A DNA stretch of 33,049 bases from Desulfobulbus sp. (GTDB taxonomy: Bacteria > Desulfobacterota > Desulfobulbia > Desulfobulbales > Desulfobulbaceae), in contig WQZH01000022.1 in assembly GCA_009780825.1 (NCBI GenBank), positions 1 to 33,049 of the forward strand, given 5' to 3'. This document shows positions 14,928 to 23,742 of this stretch, in pieces; position 1 is the stretch's first letter; each line of letters begins with the position of its first letter. The notes beneath the pieces are model-generated. The model was not told the origin of the DNA. It saw nothing but the letters and a program-made list of their open reading frames with translations, and did no database searches. The position numbers and the translations under genes were made by a program.

Positions 14928-15919
14928 ACGAATGGCCGGATGACGCAGGGCAGGCAGGGCTGATCTGGTCGGCAACGGCGCGGCCTGTGGTTTTGGATTT
15001 CGACGCCTCGGTGCTGCCTTTGTCCCCGGATGAACTGCGTATCCCCTTAAGCGATTGGCAGGAGGATATCCGTTTCGGCTGCACCCTGCGGAGCTATGCG
15101 CAACTGACAAGCCACCTGGACGGGTTGATGCCGCCGGAACATGGCTGCGTGTTCACCGGTAGCGGCGACTATCATCACCTTTCCCTGTATCTGCTCAAAC
15201 ATCTGGCCCGGCACCGAGCCCTCGCCCCGGCCTCTCTGGATATTGTGGTCTGCGACAACCATCCGGACAACATGCGCTACCCCTTCGGCCTGCATTGCGG
15301 CTCCTGGGTGCGCCATGCCGCGAATCTTGCCTGTGTTCGCCATATCCATGTCATCGGCATCACCTCGGCAGACATCATCCTGGCCCATGCCTGGGAAAAT
15401 TATCTTGCGCCCTTTGTGCGGAGAAAACTCTTCTATTGGAGCGTGGGCCGCCGGGCCGCCTGGTTGAGGCTTTTGGGCAGAGGGGGCCACAGCAGAAGTT
15501 TCGGCTCAGACGGAGAACTCCTGGCGGCCTTTGTGCCTGTGGCGCGGGCAAGCGGCTGCCTGTACCTGTCCATCGACAAGGATGTGCTCAGTCCGGCGGT
15601 GGCGCGCACCAACTGGGACCAGGGCGTTTTCGGGTTGGAGCATCTTGAGGCGGTGATCCGGGGATGCTTCGGCAAACTGGCCGGAGTGGACGTGACCGGG
15701 GATGCTTCGGTCTATGCCTATGCTGGCCGCTTCAAGCGCTTGTTAAGCCGCCTGGACGGACAACGCGGTCTGGATGCAACGCCAGCATCATGGCGGGATA
15801 CGCAGCAGACGGTGAATGCGCGTCTCCTGGAATGGCTGCGCCAGGCGATGGCCGCGCCTGCCCACGGACCGGCAGCCCATGTTGGTCACTGCGGGGAGCA
15901 AGGTGACAGACGCTCTTAG
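14924..15919 (+). CDS. Arginase/ureohydrolase-fold protein
   Basis: A 331-residue protein with the three metal-binding motifs of ureohydrolases in order: GSGDYHH (H84, equivalent to the GGDH motif), D111-x-H113-x-D115 (in VVCDNHPDNMRYP) and S-x-D218-x-D220 (in YLSIDKDVLSP). All metal ligands expected for a binuclear manganese site are present, so it is probably active. The rest differs from arginase, agmatinase and formiminoglutamase, so the substrate, presumably a guanidino or amidino compound, is unknown. It is the last gene of the operon; no strong terminator follows within 60 bases. Confidence 0.8.
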   Translation: MNEWPDDAGQAGLIWSATARPVVLDFDASVLPLSPDELRIPLSDWQEDIRFGCTLRSYAQLTSHLDGLMPPEHGCVFTGSGDYHHLSLYLLKHLARHRALAPASLDIVVCDNHPDNMRYPFGLHCGSWVRHAANLACVRHIHVIGITSADIILAHAWENYLAPFVRRKLFYWSVGRRAAWLRLLGRGGHSRSFGSDGELLAAFVPVARASGCLYLSIDKDVLSPAVARTNWDQGVFGLEHLEAVIRGCFGKLAGVDVTGDASVYAYAGRFKRLLSRLDGQRGLDATPASWRDTQQTVNARLLEWLRQAMAAPAHGPAAHVGHCGEQGDRRS

Positions 15920-16364
15920 GATCATTGTTCTGACTAGAGCGTTGTAATCTTGATTTGTTATGCAGCTCGTTCGCGTGCGTTTGCGAATCTTGATATCACC
16001 GTCATATCCTTGTCCCATACGTTGGGGCTTGCTTGATTTTCCCATCTATCCAATATGTTATCATTTCGACCGCAGGGAGAAATCCGGCAATAATTGAGAG
16101 ATTTCTCCTTGCTGCGCTCGTCGAAATGACAAAAATTCAGACTGATTACATCTCATGGATATGTACAGTCTTAAGGATAAGATGTTTTAGGATGCCGCCG
16201 GTCACCTTCCGGCCTTCATGGATATGGGCAAAGTGCACGAATCGACTCCTGCAACTCAACCCCTTCGCCACAAGAAATTTGATAACACTGTTTAAACCGC
16301 CACCAGCGCAACGTGCTGTTTCTACACAAATTATGCTATAAGAAAAATTATGAGACAGCAGTGT
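15920..16364. other. Intergenic region with one inverted-repeat element
   Basis: No gene is supported here. The stretch holds a duplicated AATCTTGAT soon after the operon, the inverted-repeat element at 16061-16129, and AT-rich DNA leading into the autotransporter promoter. No riboswitch fold is recognisable by eye. Confidence 0.5.
16061..16129. repeat. 69-bp inverted-repeat element (REP/MITE-like), copy 1
   Basis: The outer arms TCATTTCGAC and GTCGAAATGA are perfect, and inner arms (GGAGAAAT/ATTTCTCC) extend the hairpin. The same arms recur at 25778-25865, so this is a dispersed element rather than a chance palindrome. Such units with these ends are, as far as I know, common in Desulfobacterota genomes. 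Confidence 0.8.
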
Positions 16365-16392
16365 TTGCAGAATGCTGTTTGTTTGGTATAAT
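16365..16392 (+). promoter_or_regulatory. Sigma-70-type promoter of the autotransporter gene
   Basis: TTGCAG (16365-16370), 16 bases, then a perfect TATAAT (16387-16392) preceded by TGG, giving an extended -10. It lies about 120 bases before the start codon in AT-rich DNA. The leader contains the inverted pair GGCCGC/GCGGCC (16418-16423 and 16455-16460), which could fold in the mRNA. Confidence 0.65.
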
Positions 16393-16514
16393 TTTTTGTA
16401 TAAATATCAAAAAAATCGGCCGCGAGACTGTCCATTGATGGAGCAACGGTGGCTGCGGCCTTTGTGGATGCCTGTTATCTATTAAAAAAAAACACACGGA
16501 TGGAGATGCTGCCC

Positions 16515-19500
16515 ATGAAGAAGAGAGTGTTTTGCAAGAAGAAGATCGGGGCCCTGGCTTTGGCGCTGTTGGTGACTCCCCTGGTGGGCGTTCCCCTGGC
16601 CCAGGCGGACAATATTTTCATCGAAGGCGGCGGTGGCGGCGGCGGCGCCGGCAATGACGGCACCATGGCCGCCGGTGGTGGCGGCAACGGGGCCACCATC
16701 GACACGGCCGCTCACAATGACGCCGCCGGGACGGGTGAAGACGCTGGCAGTTCTGCCGGCGGGTCCGGTGGAACCGGTGGTAACGCCGATGCAAATAGAG
16801 ACGGTGCCAACGGCGGTGTAGGCGGTGGCGGCAACAATGCGGTGTACGTCGACTCAACCAGCGGCACGGTCGACAACGGCGCCGACCACAGCGGCGGCAA
16901 CGGCGGGGCCGGCGGCAACGCCGCCGCCACCGCCACCGACATGACCGGCGTGGGCGCTGGCGACAATGTCTCCATCCACGGCGGTAACGGCGGCCAGGGT
17001 GGCGCTGGTTACGACACCTATGATGGCAGCGACCCCGGTACAAGGGGCGGCGATATCGGCGGTGCCGGCGGTGCCGGCGGTAACGCCAGCCTGGACTGGG
17101 GTGCCGGCAATCAGGCAATCGGCAGCTTGGACGTCAAGGCCGGCGCTACCGGAGGGAGACAGTTTGGTTGGTCCGAGCTTCGCGATGACGGCCAAGGCCC
17201 TTATCTTTATGAGCATTACAGTGCCGGTGGGCAGGGCGGCTCCGCCTCCTTTTTTCTCGACGGCGACCTGACCACCACGGGTACGGTGAACGTCCAGGCC
17301 GACGGCAATTTCGCCAGCTATGAATCCGGCAGCCTGACCGCCGGCGGTGCCACCACGGTCACCGCCACCGACTACGAGGCCACTATGCTGGTCCATGGCA
17401 ACGCTGACCTGACCAGCTTGGCCGTAGTTAGTGGCGGCTCTGGCCTGGCCAGCTTCACGGCCGACGGCACCGGCATCGTCACCACCAGCGGCACGATCGA
17501 CGTCCGGGCCAACAGCAGCGGCAATGCCACCTATGAATCGAACGATCTGACCGCCGGCGATGCCACCACTGTCCAGACCAGCGGCGCCGGCAGTGCCACC
17601 ATGACTGTCCACGGCAATGCCGACCTGACCACCTTGGATGTGCTCAGCAGCAACTCCGGCAATGCCGGCTTCACGGCCGACGGCACCGGCATCGTCACCA
17701 CCAGCGGCGATGTTTCGGTCCAGGCCACCACCGGCACCGGTAACGCCACCTTCGATTCCGAGCAGTACTTTGGCGGCGGCACCACTCAAATTCTGAGCAC
17801 GGGTCCCGGTGATGCCAGCATGACCGTCAGCGCTGCGAGCAACTCGGTCAGCAGTGTCGGCACCATGACCATCGAGGCCACAGGTTCCGGTAATGCCAGT
17901 TTCTTCGCTCCCATCGCCGGTACGGTGAGGATTACCGGTCCTGACGAGGATCTGGTGGTGAGAACCAGTGGCAGCGGCGGCGGTCAGGCCAGCTTCGATG
18001 CCCCCTACGCCACCGTATCTGTCGCCTCGGGCAACCTGACCATCGATTCTTCCGGCACCACCGACCCCGGCGGCACAGCCACCTTCAACTCCCGGGGCTT
18101 GAATATGACCGGTAACGCCACGGTCCAATCCGGCGCGGCCGCGGCCAGCGCCACCGTCACCGGCACCACCTTTGTGACGGTCGGTGACCTGACGGTCAAG
18201 GCCGATGAGGGTACTGCCAGTTTCACCGCCAACAATACCGATAAGTTTTCTGCCAACACTATCTTCGTCGGTGCCGGTGGCTCTGGAGCGGGCGATGCCA
18301 AAATCGAAGCGCTGAGCGGTACCATCGATACCAGCAACCACGATGTCACCATCGACACCACCGGCGGCACCGGCGGCACCAAGGGCATTTACGCCAACCG
18401 TCTGGAGACCGGCAATGAACAGGTACTCCAGGAGAACAACGGCATAGTGACCATGATTGGCAGCAGCGGCTCCAAGGCTGAATTGGTCCTGACCGACTCC
18501 CTGCAGACCAGGGAGCTCAACCTGACCGGCATCGCGGGCGACCAGAACGCGGTGGTCACCAATATCAACAAGGTTGACGTCACTGTCATCGACACCACCT
18601 TCAACTTTACCGATACCGTGGCCAGTACCGATTCCGGTCAGAGCGGCGTGTACTTCAAGACCATCTCCCTGGGCGACGCCACCGCGGTCCGGACCCTGAC
18701 CGCCAATGCGGATCTGGGCACATACTGGGCCGATAACCTGGATGTCAACGTCACCAACACCCCGGGCGCGGGCCAGAACTGGGTGGGCAACATCTGGCTG
18801 GGCGGCAGTCCCGGCGTGTACGGCGTTACCTCGGCCACCGGCACCGTGGGCACCGTCAACATGATCCTGCCCGCAAGCGTCAACCTGCTCGACTACCGGG
18901 GCAGCGGCAACGGTGTCAATCCTAACTACATGCTGGCGGTCGATGGCAACGTGACCGTGAGCGACGGCGCGCAATTCAGCCTGAAGGCGGCCCAGGGCAC
19001 CAACCCCTTCACCGCCCTCAGCAAGGGCGACCAACTCCAGCTTCTGCATTCCTCCGGGATTACCGACGACACCACCAAGGGTATCCAGGTGGTCGGTTCC
19101 GCAGGTGCCACGGACTATCTGTTCGATCTGGGGGTTGCTGCCAACGGGCAGGATCTTCTGGCCCGCTACGGCTGGGCCGACGAAAGCGTCGCCAAGGCCT
19201 ATCTGGAGGGCAACGTGGCGGCTCTGGGCAACCTGAATCAGGGCTCCGAGCTGATCAGCCGGACCTTGCGCAACACGTTTGATCCCAACGTGCAGGGCGA
19301 CCTCTTCAAAGACAAGAACGGTTACGGTCTGGGCGTCATGTTCGGCGCGGAATATGCCCATCAACGGCTTTATGCGGGCAGCCATGTGTCCTCCGACTAC
19401 TACAATTTCGTCGTGGGTCCGGCACTGAAGACCGAAACCGGCATCGGCCGCCTGGGCCTGTCGGTATTCTTTGAAACCGGCCACGGCGACTACTCCACCC

Positions 19501-20117
19501 ACAACGCGTTCACCTTCTCCAATGTGGTCGGCAACGGCAACACCGATTACTTTGGCGGCGGCATCGCCCTGCGCAACGATTTCGTCCATGGCATTTATGC
19601 CGACTTCTCCCTGCGGGCGGGCAGCGTCACCACCGATCTGAACCTTAGAGACCGCTTTGGGGCTCGCTACGACCAGAACACCACCTACATGGGTGGACAT
19701 GCGAACGTGGGCAAGATCTTCGATTTTGCCAAGGATGGTCGCCTGGATATCTATGGGGGCATGCTGTGGACCCGGCTCAACGGCTTCAACGCCACAACCG
19801 GTGCCGGAGAACGCGTCGAATTCGACGCTGTCGACTCCCTGCGCAGCCAGATCGGCGGCCGTTATTCGTACGATTTCTGCAAGATGGCGTCAGGCTATGT
19901 GGGTGGGGCCTGGGAATATGAATTCGACGGCGATGTAGGCGGCACCCTGAACGGCGCGAGGATCGACGAGCCCAGCCTCGGCGGCTCCACCGGCAAGGGC
20001 GAGGTGGGTGTCTCCATCACCCCGGCCAAGAACTTTTCCATTGATCTTGGCCTCCAGGGATACACCGGCCAGCGCGAGGGCGTGGGCGGCACAGGCACAC
20101 TGACCTACACCTTCTGA
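16515..20117 (+). CDS. Type V autotransporter with glycine-rich passenger
   Basis: A 1200-residue protein. I chose ATG 16515 (GGAG nine bases upstream) because it gives a clean signal peptide: basic KKRVFCKKK, hydrophobic core ALALALLVTPLVG, cleavage near LAQA-DN. Residues ~36-215 are very glycine-rich with runs of GGGG and GGNGG. Residues ~215-900 are a Thr/Ser/Asp/Gly-rich beta-helix passenger with internal repeats (FTADGTGIVTTSG twice). The last ~280 residues (from NTFDPNVQGD) are the autotransporter beta-barrel ending in TLTYTF. The single cysteine near the C terminus (YSYDFCKMAS) is unusual for a barrel. It should be secreted to the cell surface; an adhesin role is the usual guess. It is monocistronic, with its own promoter and terminator. 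Confidence 0.93.
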   Translation: MKKRVFCKKKIGALALALLVTPLVGVPLAQADNIFIEGGGGGGGAGNDGTMAAGGGGNGATIDTAAHNDAAGTGEDAGSSAGGSGGTGGNADANRDGANGGVGGGGNNAVYVDSTSGTVDNGADHSGGNGGAGGNAAATATDMTGVGAGDNVSIHGGNGGQGGAGYDTYDGSDPGTRGGDIGGAGGAGGNASLDWGAGNQAIGSLDVKAGATGGRQFGWSELRDDGQGPYLYEHYSAGGQGGSASFFLDGDLTTTGTVNVQADGNFASYESGSLTAGGATTVTATDYEATMLVHGNADLTSLAVVSGGSGLASFTADGTGIVTTSGTIDVRANSSGNATYESNDLTAGDATTVQTSGAGSATMTVHGNADLTTLDVLSSNSGNAGFTADGTGIVTTSGDVSVQATTGTGNATFDSEQYFGGGTTQILSTGPGDASMTVSAASNSVSSVGTMTIEATGSGNASFFAPIAGTVRITGPDEDLVVRTSGSGGGQASFDAPYATVSVASGNLTIDSSGTTDPGGTATFNSRGLNMTGNATVQSGAAAASATVTGTTFVTVGDLTVKADEGTASFTANNTDKFSANTIFVGAGGSGAGDAKIEALSGTIDTSNHDVTIDTTGGTGGTKGIYANRLETGNEQVLQENNGIVTMIGSSGSKAELVLTDSLQTRELNLTGIAGDQNAVVTNINKVDVTVIDTTFNFTDTVASTDSGQSGVYFKTISLGDATAVRTLTANADLGTYWADNLDVNVTNTPGAGQNWVGNIWLGGSPGVYGVTSATGTVGTVNMILPASVNLLDYRGSGNGVNPNYMLAVDGNVTVSDGAQFSLKAAQGTNPFTALSKGDQLQLLHSSGITDDTTKGIQVVGSAGATDYLFDLGVAANGQDLLARYGWADESVAKAYLEGNVAALGNLNQGSELISRTLRNTFDPNVQGDLFKDKNGYGLGVMFGAEYAHQRLYAGSHVSSDYYNFVVGPALKTETGIGRLGLSVFFETGHGDYSTHNAFTFSNVVGNGNTDYFGGGIALRNDFVHGIYADFSLRAGSVTTDLNLRDRFGARYDQNTTYMGGHANVGKIFDFAKDGRLDIYGGMLWTRLNGFNATTGAGERVEFDAVDSLRSQIGGRYSYDFCKMASGYVGGAWEYEFDGDVGGTLNGARIDEPSLGGSTGKGEVGVSITPAKNFSIDLGLQGYTGQREGVGGTGTLTYTF
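17281..17706 (+). repeat. Two tandem 71-codon repeats in the autotransporter passenger
   Basis: Segments 17281-17493 and 17494-17706 (213 bases each) encode similar units containing YES-x-x-LTAG-x-ATTV, VHGNADLT and an identical FTADGTGIVTTSG. DNA identity is high in patches. The unit boundaries are approximate. Degenerate relatives of the unit continue on both sides. Confidence 0.65.
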
Positions 20118-20171
20118 TCTCCGGCGCTGTACGGGCAGGGAAGGCACATGCCTTGTCCGCAGTATCGTTCA

Positions 20172-20217
20172 ATGACGGGCAAAAATACGGCTTGTATTTT
20201 TGCCCGTCATCTTTTTT
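20172..20217 (+). terminator. Strong intrinsic terminator after the autotransporter
   Basis: A perfect 17-base-pair stem (arms 20172-20188 and 20194-20210, loop GGCTT) followed by C and six T. It lies 54 bases after the autotransporter stop codon. On the opposite strand the stem is not followed by a comparable T run. Confidence 0.93.
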
Positions 20218-20272
20218 GTTGTTATCATGCCGACGGGCGAAGCGGCAAGCAATCTGAGAAACAGAGAAAACC

Positions 20273-22468
20273 ATGCGCGACAGACATCCCGGCTCGGATA
20301 TTCCCGTCGAACGTTTTTCCGGCTCGGTCGAACGGGTCACGTTCCACAGCGAGGAGTCGGGGTTCTGTGTGCTGCGGGTCAAGGCCAAGGCCAGGCGCGA
20401 GCTGGTTACAGTCATCGGCAACGCGGCGGTCATCACGCCGGGAGAATTGGTCGAATGTGTGGGGACCTGGCAGAACGACAAGACCCACGGCCTGCAGTTC
20501 AAGGCCTCCCGCCTGACCACCATCCCTCCCGACACCTTGGACGGCATCGAAAAATATCTGGGGTCCGGCATGGTCAAGAGCATTGGTCCCCATTTCGCCA
20601 AGATCCTGATCCGGGCGTTCGGTGCCGAGGTGTTCGCGGTGATCGAGGAGGTGCCGGAACGCTTGCTGGCGCTTCCCGGCATCGGCAGCAAGCGGGCAGC
20701 TAGGATCACCGCCGCCTGGGCCGGGCAGAAGGCGGTCCGGGAGATCATGGTCTTTCTTCATTCCCATGGGGTGGGCACCGGACGGGCGGTGCGCATTTAC
20801 AAGGTCTATGGCGATGAGGCTGTCATCAGGGTTACAGAAAATCCCTATTGCCTGGCGCTTGATATCCACGGCATCGGTTTCAAGACCGCCGACATCATTG
20901 CCGGACGGCTTGGTATTGCCCCGGATTCCCTGATCCGCGCTCAGGCGGGCGTGCGCCATGTGCTGCAGGAACTGTCCGCCGACGGGCACTGCGCCGCGGC
21001 CCGCGATACCCTGCTGCGGGAATCTGAGCGCCTGCTGCAAATTGCCGGGGAAACGCTGGCAGAGGCGATCCGGCTGGAGATCAACCAGGGGAACCTGGTG
21101 GAGGAGGAGATCGACGCCATCCCTTGCTTGTTTCTGGCTCCGCTCTACCGGGCGGAAGTGGGCGTGGCGAACCACATGCAGCGGATTGCGGCCGGAGGTC
21201 CGCCGTGGGGACGAATCGATGCCGGCAAGGCCCTGCCGTGGGCAGAGGAAAAGACCGGGCTGAGCCTTTCGCAGTCGCAGAAGGATGCCGTGCGGCTCGC
21301 CCTTGGCGGCAAGGCGCTGATCATCACCGGTGGCCCCGGAACCGGCAAGACGACGCTGGTCAACACCATCCTGCAGATCCTCGCGGCCAAACAGCTCGAT
21401 ATCCTGCTGGCGGCCCCGACCGGTCGTGCGGCCAAACGCATGGCCGAGGCCACCGGATGGGAAGCCAAAACCATCCATCGTCTTTTGGAGTTCGATCCCC
21501 AGAGTGCCGGCTTCAAACGGGGCAGGGAACGTCCGCTCGAAGCCGACCTGATCGTCATTGATGAATCATCCATGGTGGATGTGGTGTTGATGAACAAACT
21601 GCTGGCTGCGGTTCCGGACAGCGCTGCGCTCATGCTGGTGGGCGATGTGGATCAACTGCCGTCGGTCGGTCCCGGGGCGGTGTTGTCCGACCTGATTGCA
21701 TCCGGAGCGGTCGCAACCGTGCGGCTGAACGAGATCTTTCGTCAGGCGGCCGCATCGCGGATCATCGTCAACGCCCATCGGATCAACAACGGCGAGATGA
21801 CGCTTAAAAACGAAACAGAGGCGTTGTCCGACTTTTACTTTGTGCCTGCGGCCACCCCGGAGGAGATCCATGCCAAGCTGCTGCAGGTGGTTGCCGAACG
21901 CATTCCGAAACGGTTCGGCCTGCACCCGGTGCGGGATGTCCAGGTGCTGACGCCCATGAACCGGGGAGGATTGGGCGCCCATTCCCTGAACGCCGAATTG
22001 CAGAAGGCGCTGAACGGCGATGGCGAGCCGCGGGTGACCCGTTTCGGGATCACCTATTCGCCGGGCGACAAAATCATGCAGATGGTGAACAACTACGACA
22101 AAGAGGTCTTCAACGGCGATATAGGGAGGATTCTGGAAATCGATCCCGACGAGGGCGTGCTGCATGTCGATTACGACGGCAGAACGGTCGAATATGCATT
22201 GGGGGAACTGGATGAGGTGTCACTGGCCTACGCTACCAGCATCCACAAGAGTCAAGGGTCGGAATATCCCGCCGTGGTTATTCCTCTGGCAATGCAGCAC
22301 TACCTGCTGCTGGAAAGAAATTTGCTTTATACCGCCGTGACGCGGGGTAAAAAATTGGTGACGATCATCGGCCAGCCAAAGGCGTTGGCGATCGCGGTCA
22401 AGAATGTCAATGCCAACCGGAGAGTGACCAATCTGCGGGCCCGGTTGGCCGCCGGGCGGATCACGTAA
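20273..22468 (+). CDS. recD2: RecD2-type ATP-dependent DNA helicase
   Basis: A 731-residue superfamily 1B helicase of the RecD2/YrrC type, at the family's usual length. The N-terminal region (1-95) is an OB-like domain, followed by helix-hairpin-helix motifs (about 95-215, with [15 protein letters not shown] and [13 protein letters not shown]). The helicase core has Walker [10 protein letters not shown] (about 352-360), the DEAD-box-like VIDESSM, motif [17 protein letters not shown], and a C-terminal UvrD-like part with [14 protein letters not shown] and [13 protein letters not shown]. RecD2 proteins unwind DNA 5'-3' and act in repair or mutation avoidance without RecBC. It begins 56 bases after the autotransporter terminator, so it needs its own promoter, which I could not define. 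Confidence 0.95.
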   Translation: MRDRHPGSDIPVERFSGSVERVTFHSEESGFCVLRVKAKARRELVTVIGNAAVITPGELVECVGTWQNDKTHGLQFKASRLTTIPPDTLDGIEKYLGSGMVKSIGPHFAKILIRAFGAEVFAVIEEVPERLLALPGIGSKRAARITAAWAGQKAVREIMVFLHSHGVGTGRAVRIYKVYGDEAVIRVTENPYCLALDIHGIGFKTADIIAGRLGIAPDSLIRAQAGVRHVLQELSADGHCAAARDTLLRESERLLQIAGETLAEAIRLEINQGNLVEEEIDAIPCLFLAPLYRAEVGVANHMQRIAAGGPPWGRIDAGKALPWAEEKTGLSLSQSQKDAVRLALGGKALIITGGPGTGKTTLVNTILQILAAKQLDILLAAPTGRAAKRMAEATGWEAKTIHRLLEFDPQSAGFKRGRERPLEADLIVIDESSMVDVVLMNKLLAAVPDSAALMLVGDVDQLPSVGPGAVLSDLIASGAVATVRLNEIFRQAAASRIIVNAHRINNGEMTLKNETEALSDFYFVPAATPEEIHAKLLQVVAERIPKRFGLHPVRDVQVLTPMNRGGLGAHSLNAELQKALNGDGEPRVTRFGITYSPGDKIMQMVNNYDKEVFNGDIGRILEIDPDEGVLHVDYDGRTVEYALGELDEVSLAYATSIHKSQGSEYPAVVIPLAMQHYLLLERNLLYTAVTRGKKLVTIIGQPKALAIAVKNVNANRRVTNLRARLAAGRIT

Positions 22469-22601
22469 CCAAGGCCGAAGAATAACGATGGCATGAGGGC
22501 AGGGGGGCGTATCGCCGTTCTCCAGTCGCCATTTTGCTGGGGAGCGGAGTACTATTTTTCTGGGCCAGCGGTTATCCCGCCAATTCTTCTTATCAGCCGT
22601 C

Positions 22602-23213
22602 CTACCATTTTTCACTGTCGCCATACAGAGCCGCCATGCATTCTGGACAAAGCCCATGGGAGAACATGGCGAGGGTTTTTGCGGTGATGAAACTCTCTAC
22701 GGGTTCCCAACTGTTCTGCTCCCTCGGATCGGTCCCTTCCTGTCTGATTTTTTTACAGCGCGAGCAGATAGGCAGGATACCTTCAAGCTGGGAAATGCGG
22801 GATAACGCGGCCTTCAGCTCTGCTATCTTAATCTTGAGATCCTTTTCATTGCGATCAAGGGAGACGATCATCGCATTGAATGCATCGGAAAAATCACCCA
22901 TGAAATCTATGCGCTGATTGTAATCGCCCTGAGCAACCTGGTTGGCTTGCCACGTTAAATGCACAAGGCGGGAATGGAGTTCCTTGAAGGGAGAAGAGAA
23001 AAAATTTCGTGGTTGCGGGAGCCTTATGCCGTTTAACTGCCCTTGCGACAGGGGAACGATGAAGGAGTGGACCTCTCGAACGTTAGTAAAAAGCTCATTC
23101 AACAGGTCAGCAAGCCGACGTTCGTCGTCAGAGACAAGATCGTCAACCCCGATCTCTTCCGGAACCTGGCCTTGCAATAGCAGGCTCAGTTTATTGAAAA
23201 TCTCTTGATTCAA
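22602..23213 (-). CDS. HAMP-like/coiled-coil protein with C-terminal CxxC...CPxC motif
   Basis: A 203-residue protein whose only available start is TTG 23213, overlapping the V4R gene by 23 bases with no ribosome-binding site. The middle (about 85-140) reads like a HAMP-type linker (HLTWQANQVAQGDYNQRIDF, then FSDAFNAMIVSLDRNEKDLK) running into a coiled coil (IAELKAALSRISQLEG). The C terminus carries ILPICSRCKKIRQ and FSHGLCPECMAALYG, a paired-Cys motif found after the signalling domains of many deltaproteobacterial regulators. There is no membrane helix and no kinase domain. With the V4R gene it probably forms a two-part sensory unit, or it is the second half of one split gene. Confidence 0.65.
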   Translation of the reverse strand: MNQEIFNKLSLLLQGQVPEEIGVDDLVSDDERRLADLLNELFTNVREVHSFIVPLSQGQLNGIRLPQPRNFFSSPFKELHSRLVHLTWQANQVAQGDYNQRIDFMGDFSDAFNAMIVSLDRNEKDLKIKIAELKAALSRISQLEGILPICSRCKKIRQEGTDPREQNSWEPVESFITAKTLAMFSHGLCPECMAALYGDSEKW

Positions 23214-23742
23214 GCGGATCTGTAATTAATTTGGCGGAAAAACGGCAGACCCTGGCACCACTCGCCCAGCAGTCAACCTCAGCCACATGAAAGGGTTTTC
23301 CGGTGTATTCTTCGAGAATGCCACCAATAAATCCCTCATCATACTGGCAGACGATTTCATCTGTACAGGGGAGTCCGGAGCAGTCGAGATCTTCAGCTAT
23401 GGTCAGGGTGAATTGCATGGCCTCCAGATCGACCTGTTCCATGCGCATGAGTCCGATGAGCTGTTCCTTGAGATTTTTCTGTAATTGAGAAATGAACTCG
23501 ATGAAGGGCAGGCTCTTGTCGAGCAGGTTCAGGCAGAATTCCCGTCCCGCTAATGTTCCGGCCTTGCGGACAATGTCATTTGCCTTTTCAGGACCCAATT
23601 CGGAGGTGAGCACATCCCACAGGGTAAATTGCATGAGACGGTAGGCACGCACGGGTGCCAGTGGCCCGAGATGTGGCCGCCCGAGTTGCACATCACCCAA
23701 GCTTTGCCAGGAAAATTTTCTTTTTGATTGCGCAATGTCCAT
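23191..23742 (-). CDS. V4R-domain (4-vinyl-reductase-like) sensory protein
   Basis: A 183-residue protein with a good ribosome-binding site (GGAGG, nine bases before ATG). The C-terminal half has the V4R signature: a Cys/Asp-rich stretch around CSGLPCTDEIVCQYDEGFIG, then ILEEYTGKPFHVAEVDCWAS and RVCRFSAKL. V4R domains bind small hydrophobic ligands or metals and are often coupled to signalling outputs. Several conserved cysteines (in CSG-x2-C, EIVC, VDCW and RVCRF) could hold a metal. The next gene overlaps its 3' end and has a HAMP-like coil, which suggests a signalling role. The ligand is unknown. Confidence 0.85.
   Translation of the reverse strand: MDIAQSKRKFSWQSLGDVQLGRPHLGPLAPVRAYRLMQFTLWDVLTSELGPEKANDIVRKAGTLAGREFCLNLLDKSLPFIEFISQLQKNLKEQLIGLMRMEQVDLEAMQFTLTIAEDLDCSGLPCTDEIVCQYDEGFIGGILEEYTGKPFHVAEVDCWASGARVCRFSAKLITDPLESRDFQ

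Noticed and set aside
15960..15990. TTCGC/GCGAA pair as terminator of the eight-gene operon
   Set aside because: The stem is short and is not followed by a run of T.
16854..19700. A 948-codon open frame antisense to the autotransporter
   Set aside because: It mirrors the third-position GC bias and the Gly/Ala/Thr-rich codons of the autotransporter, has no recognisable domain and no ribosome-binding site; it is a coding shadow.
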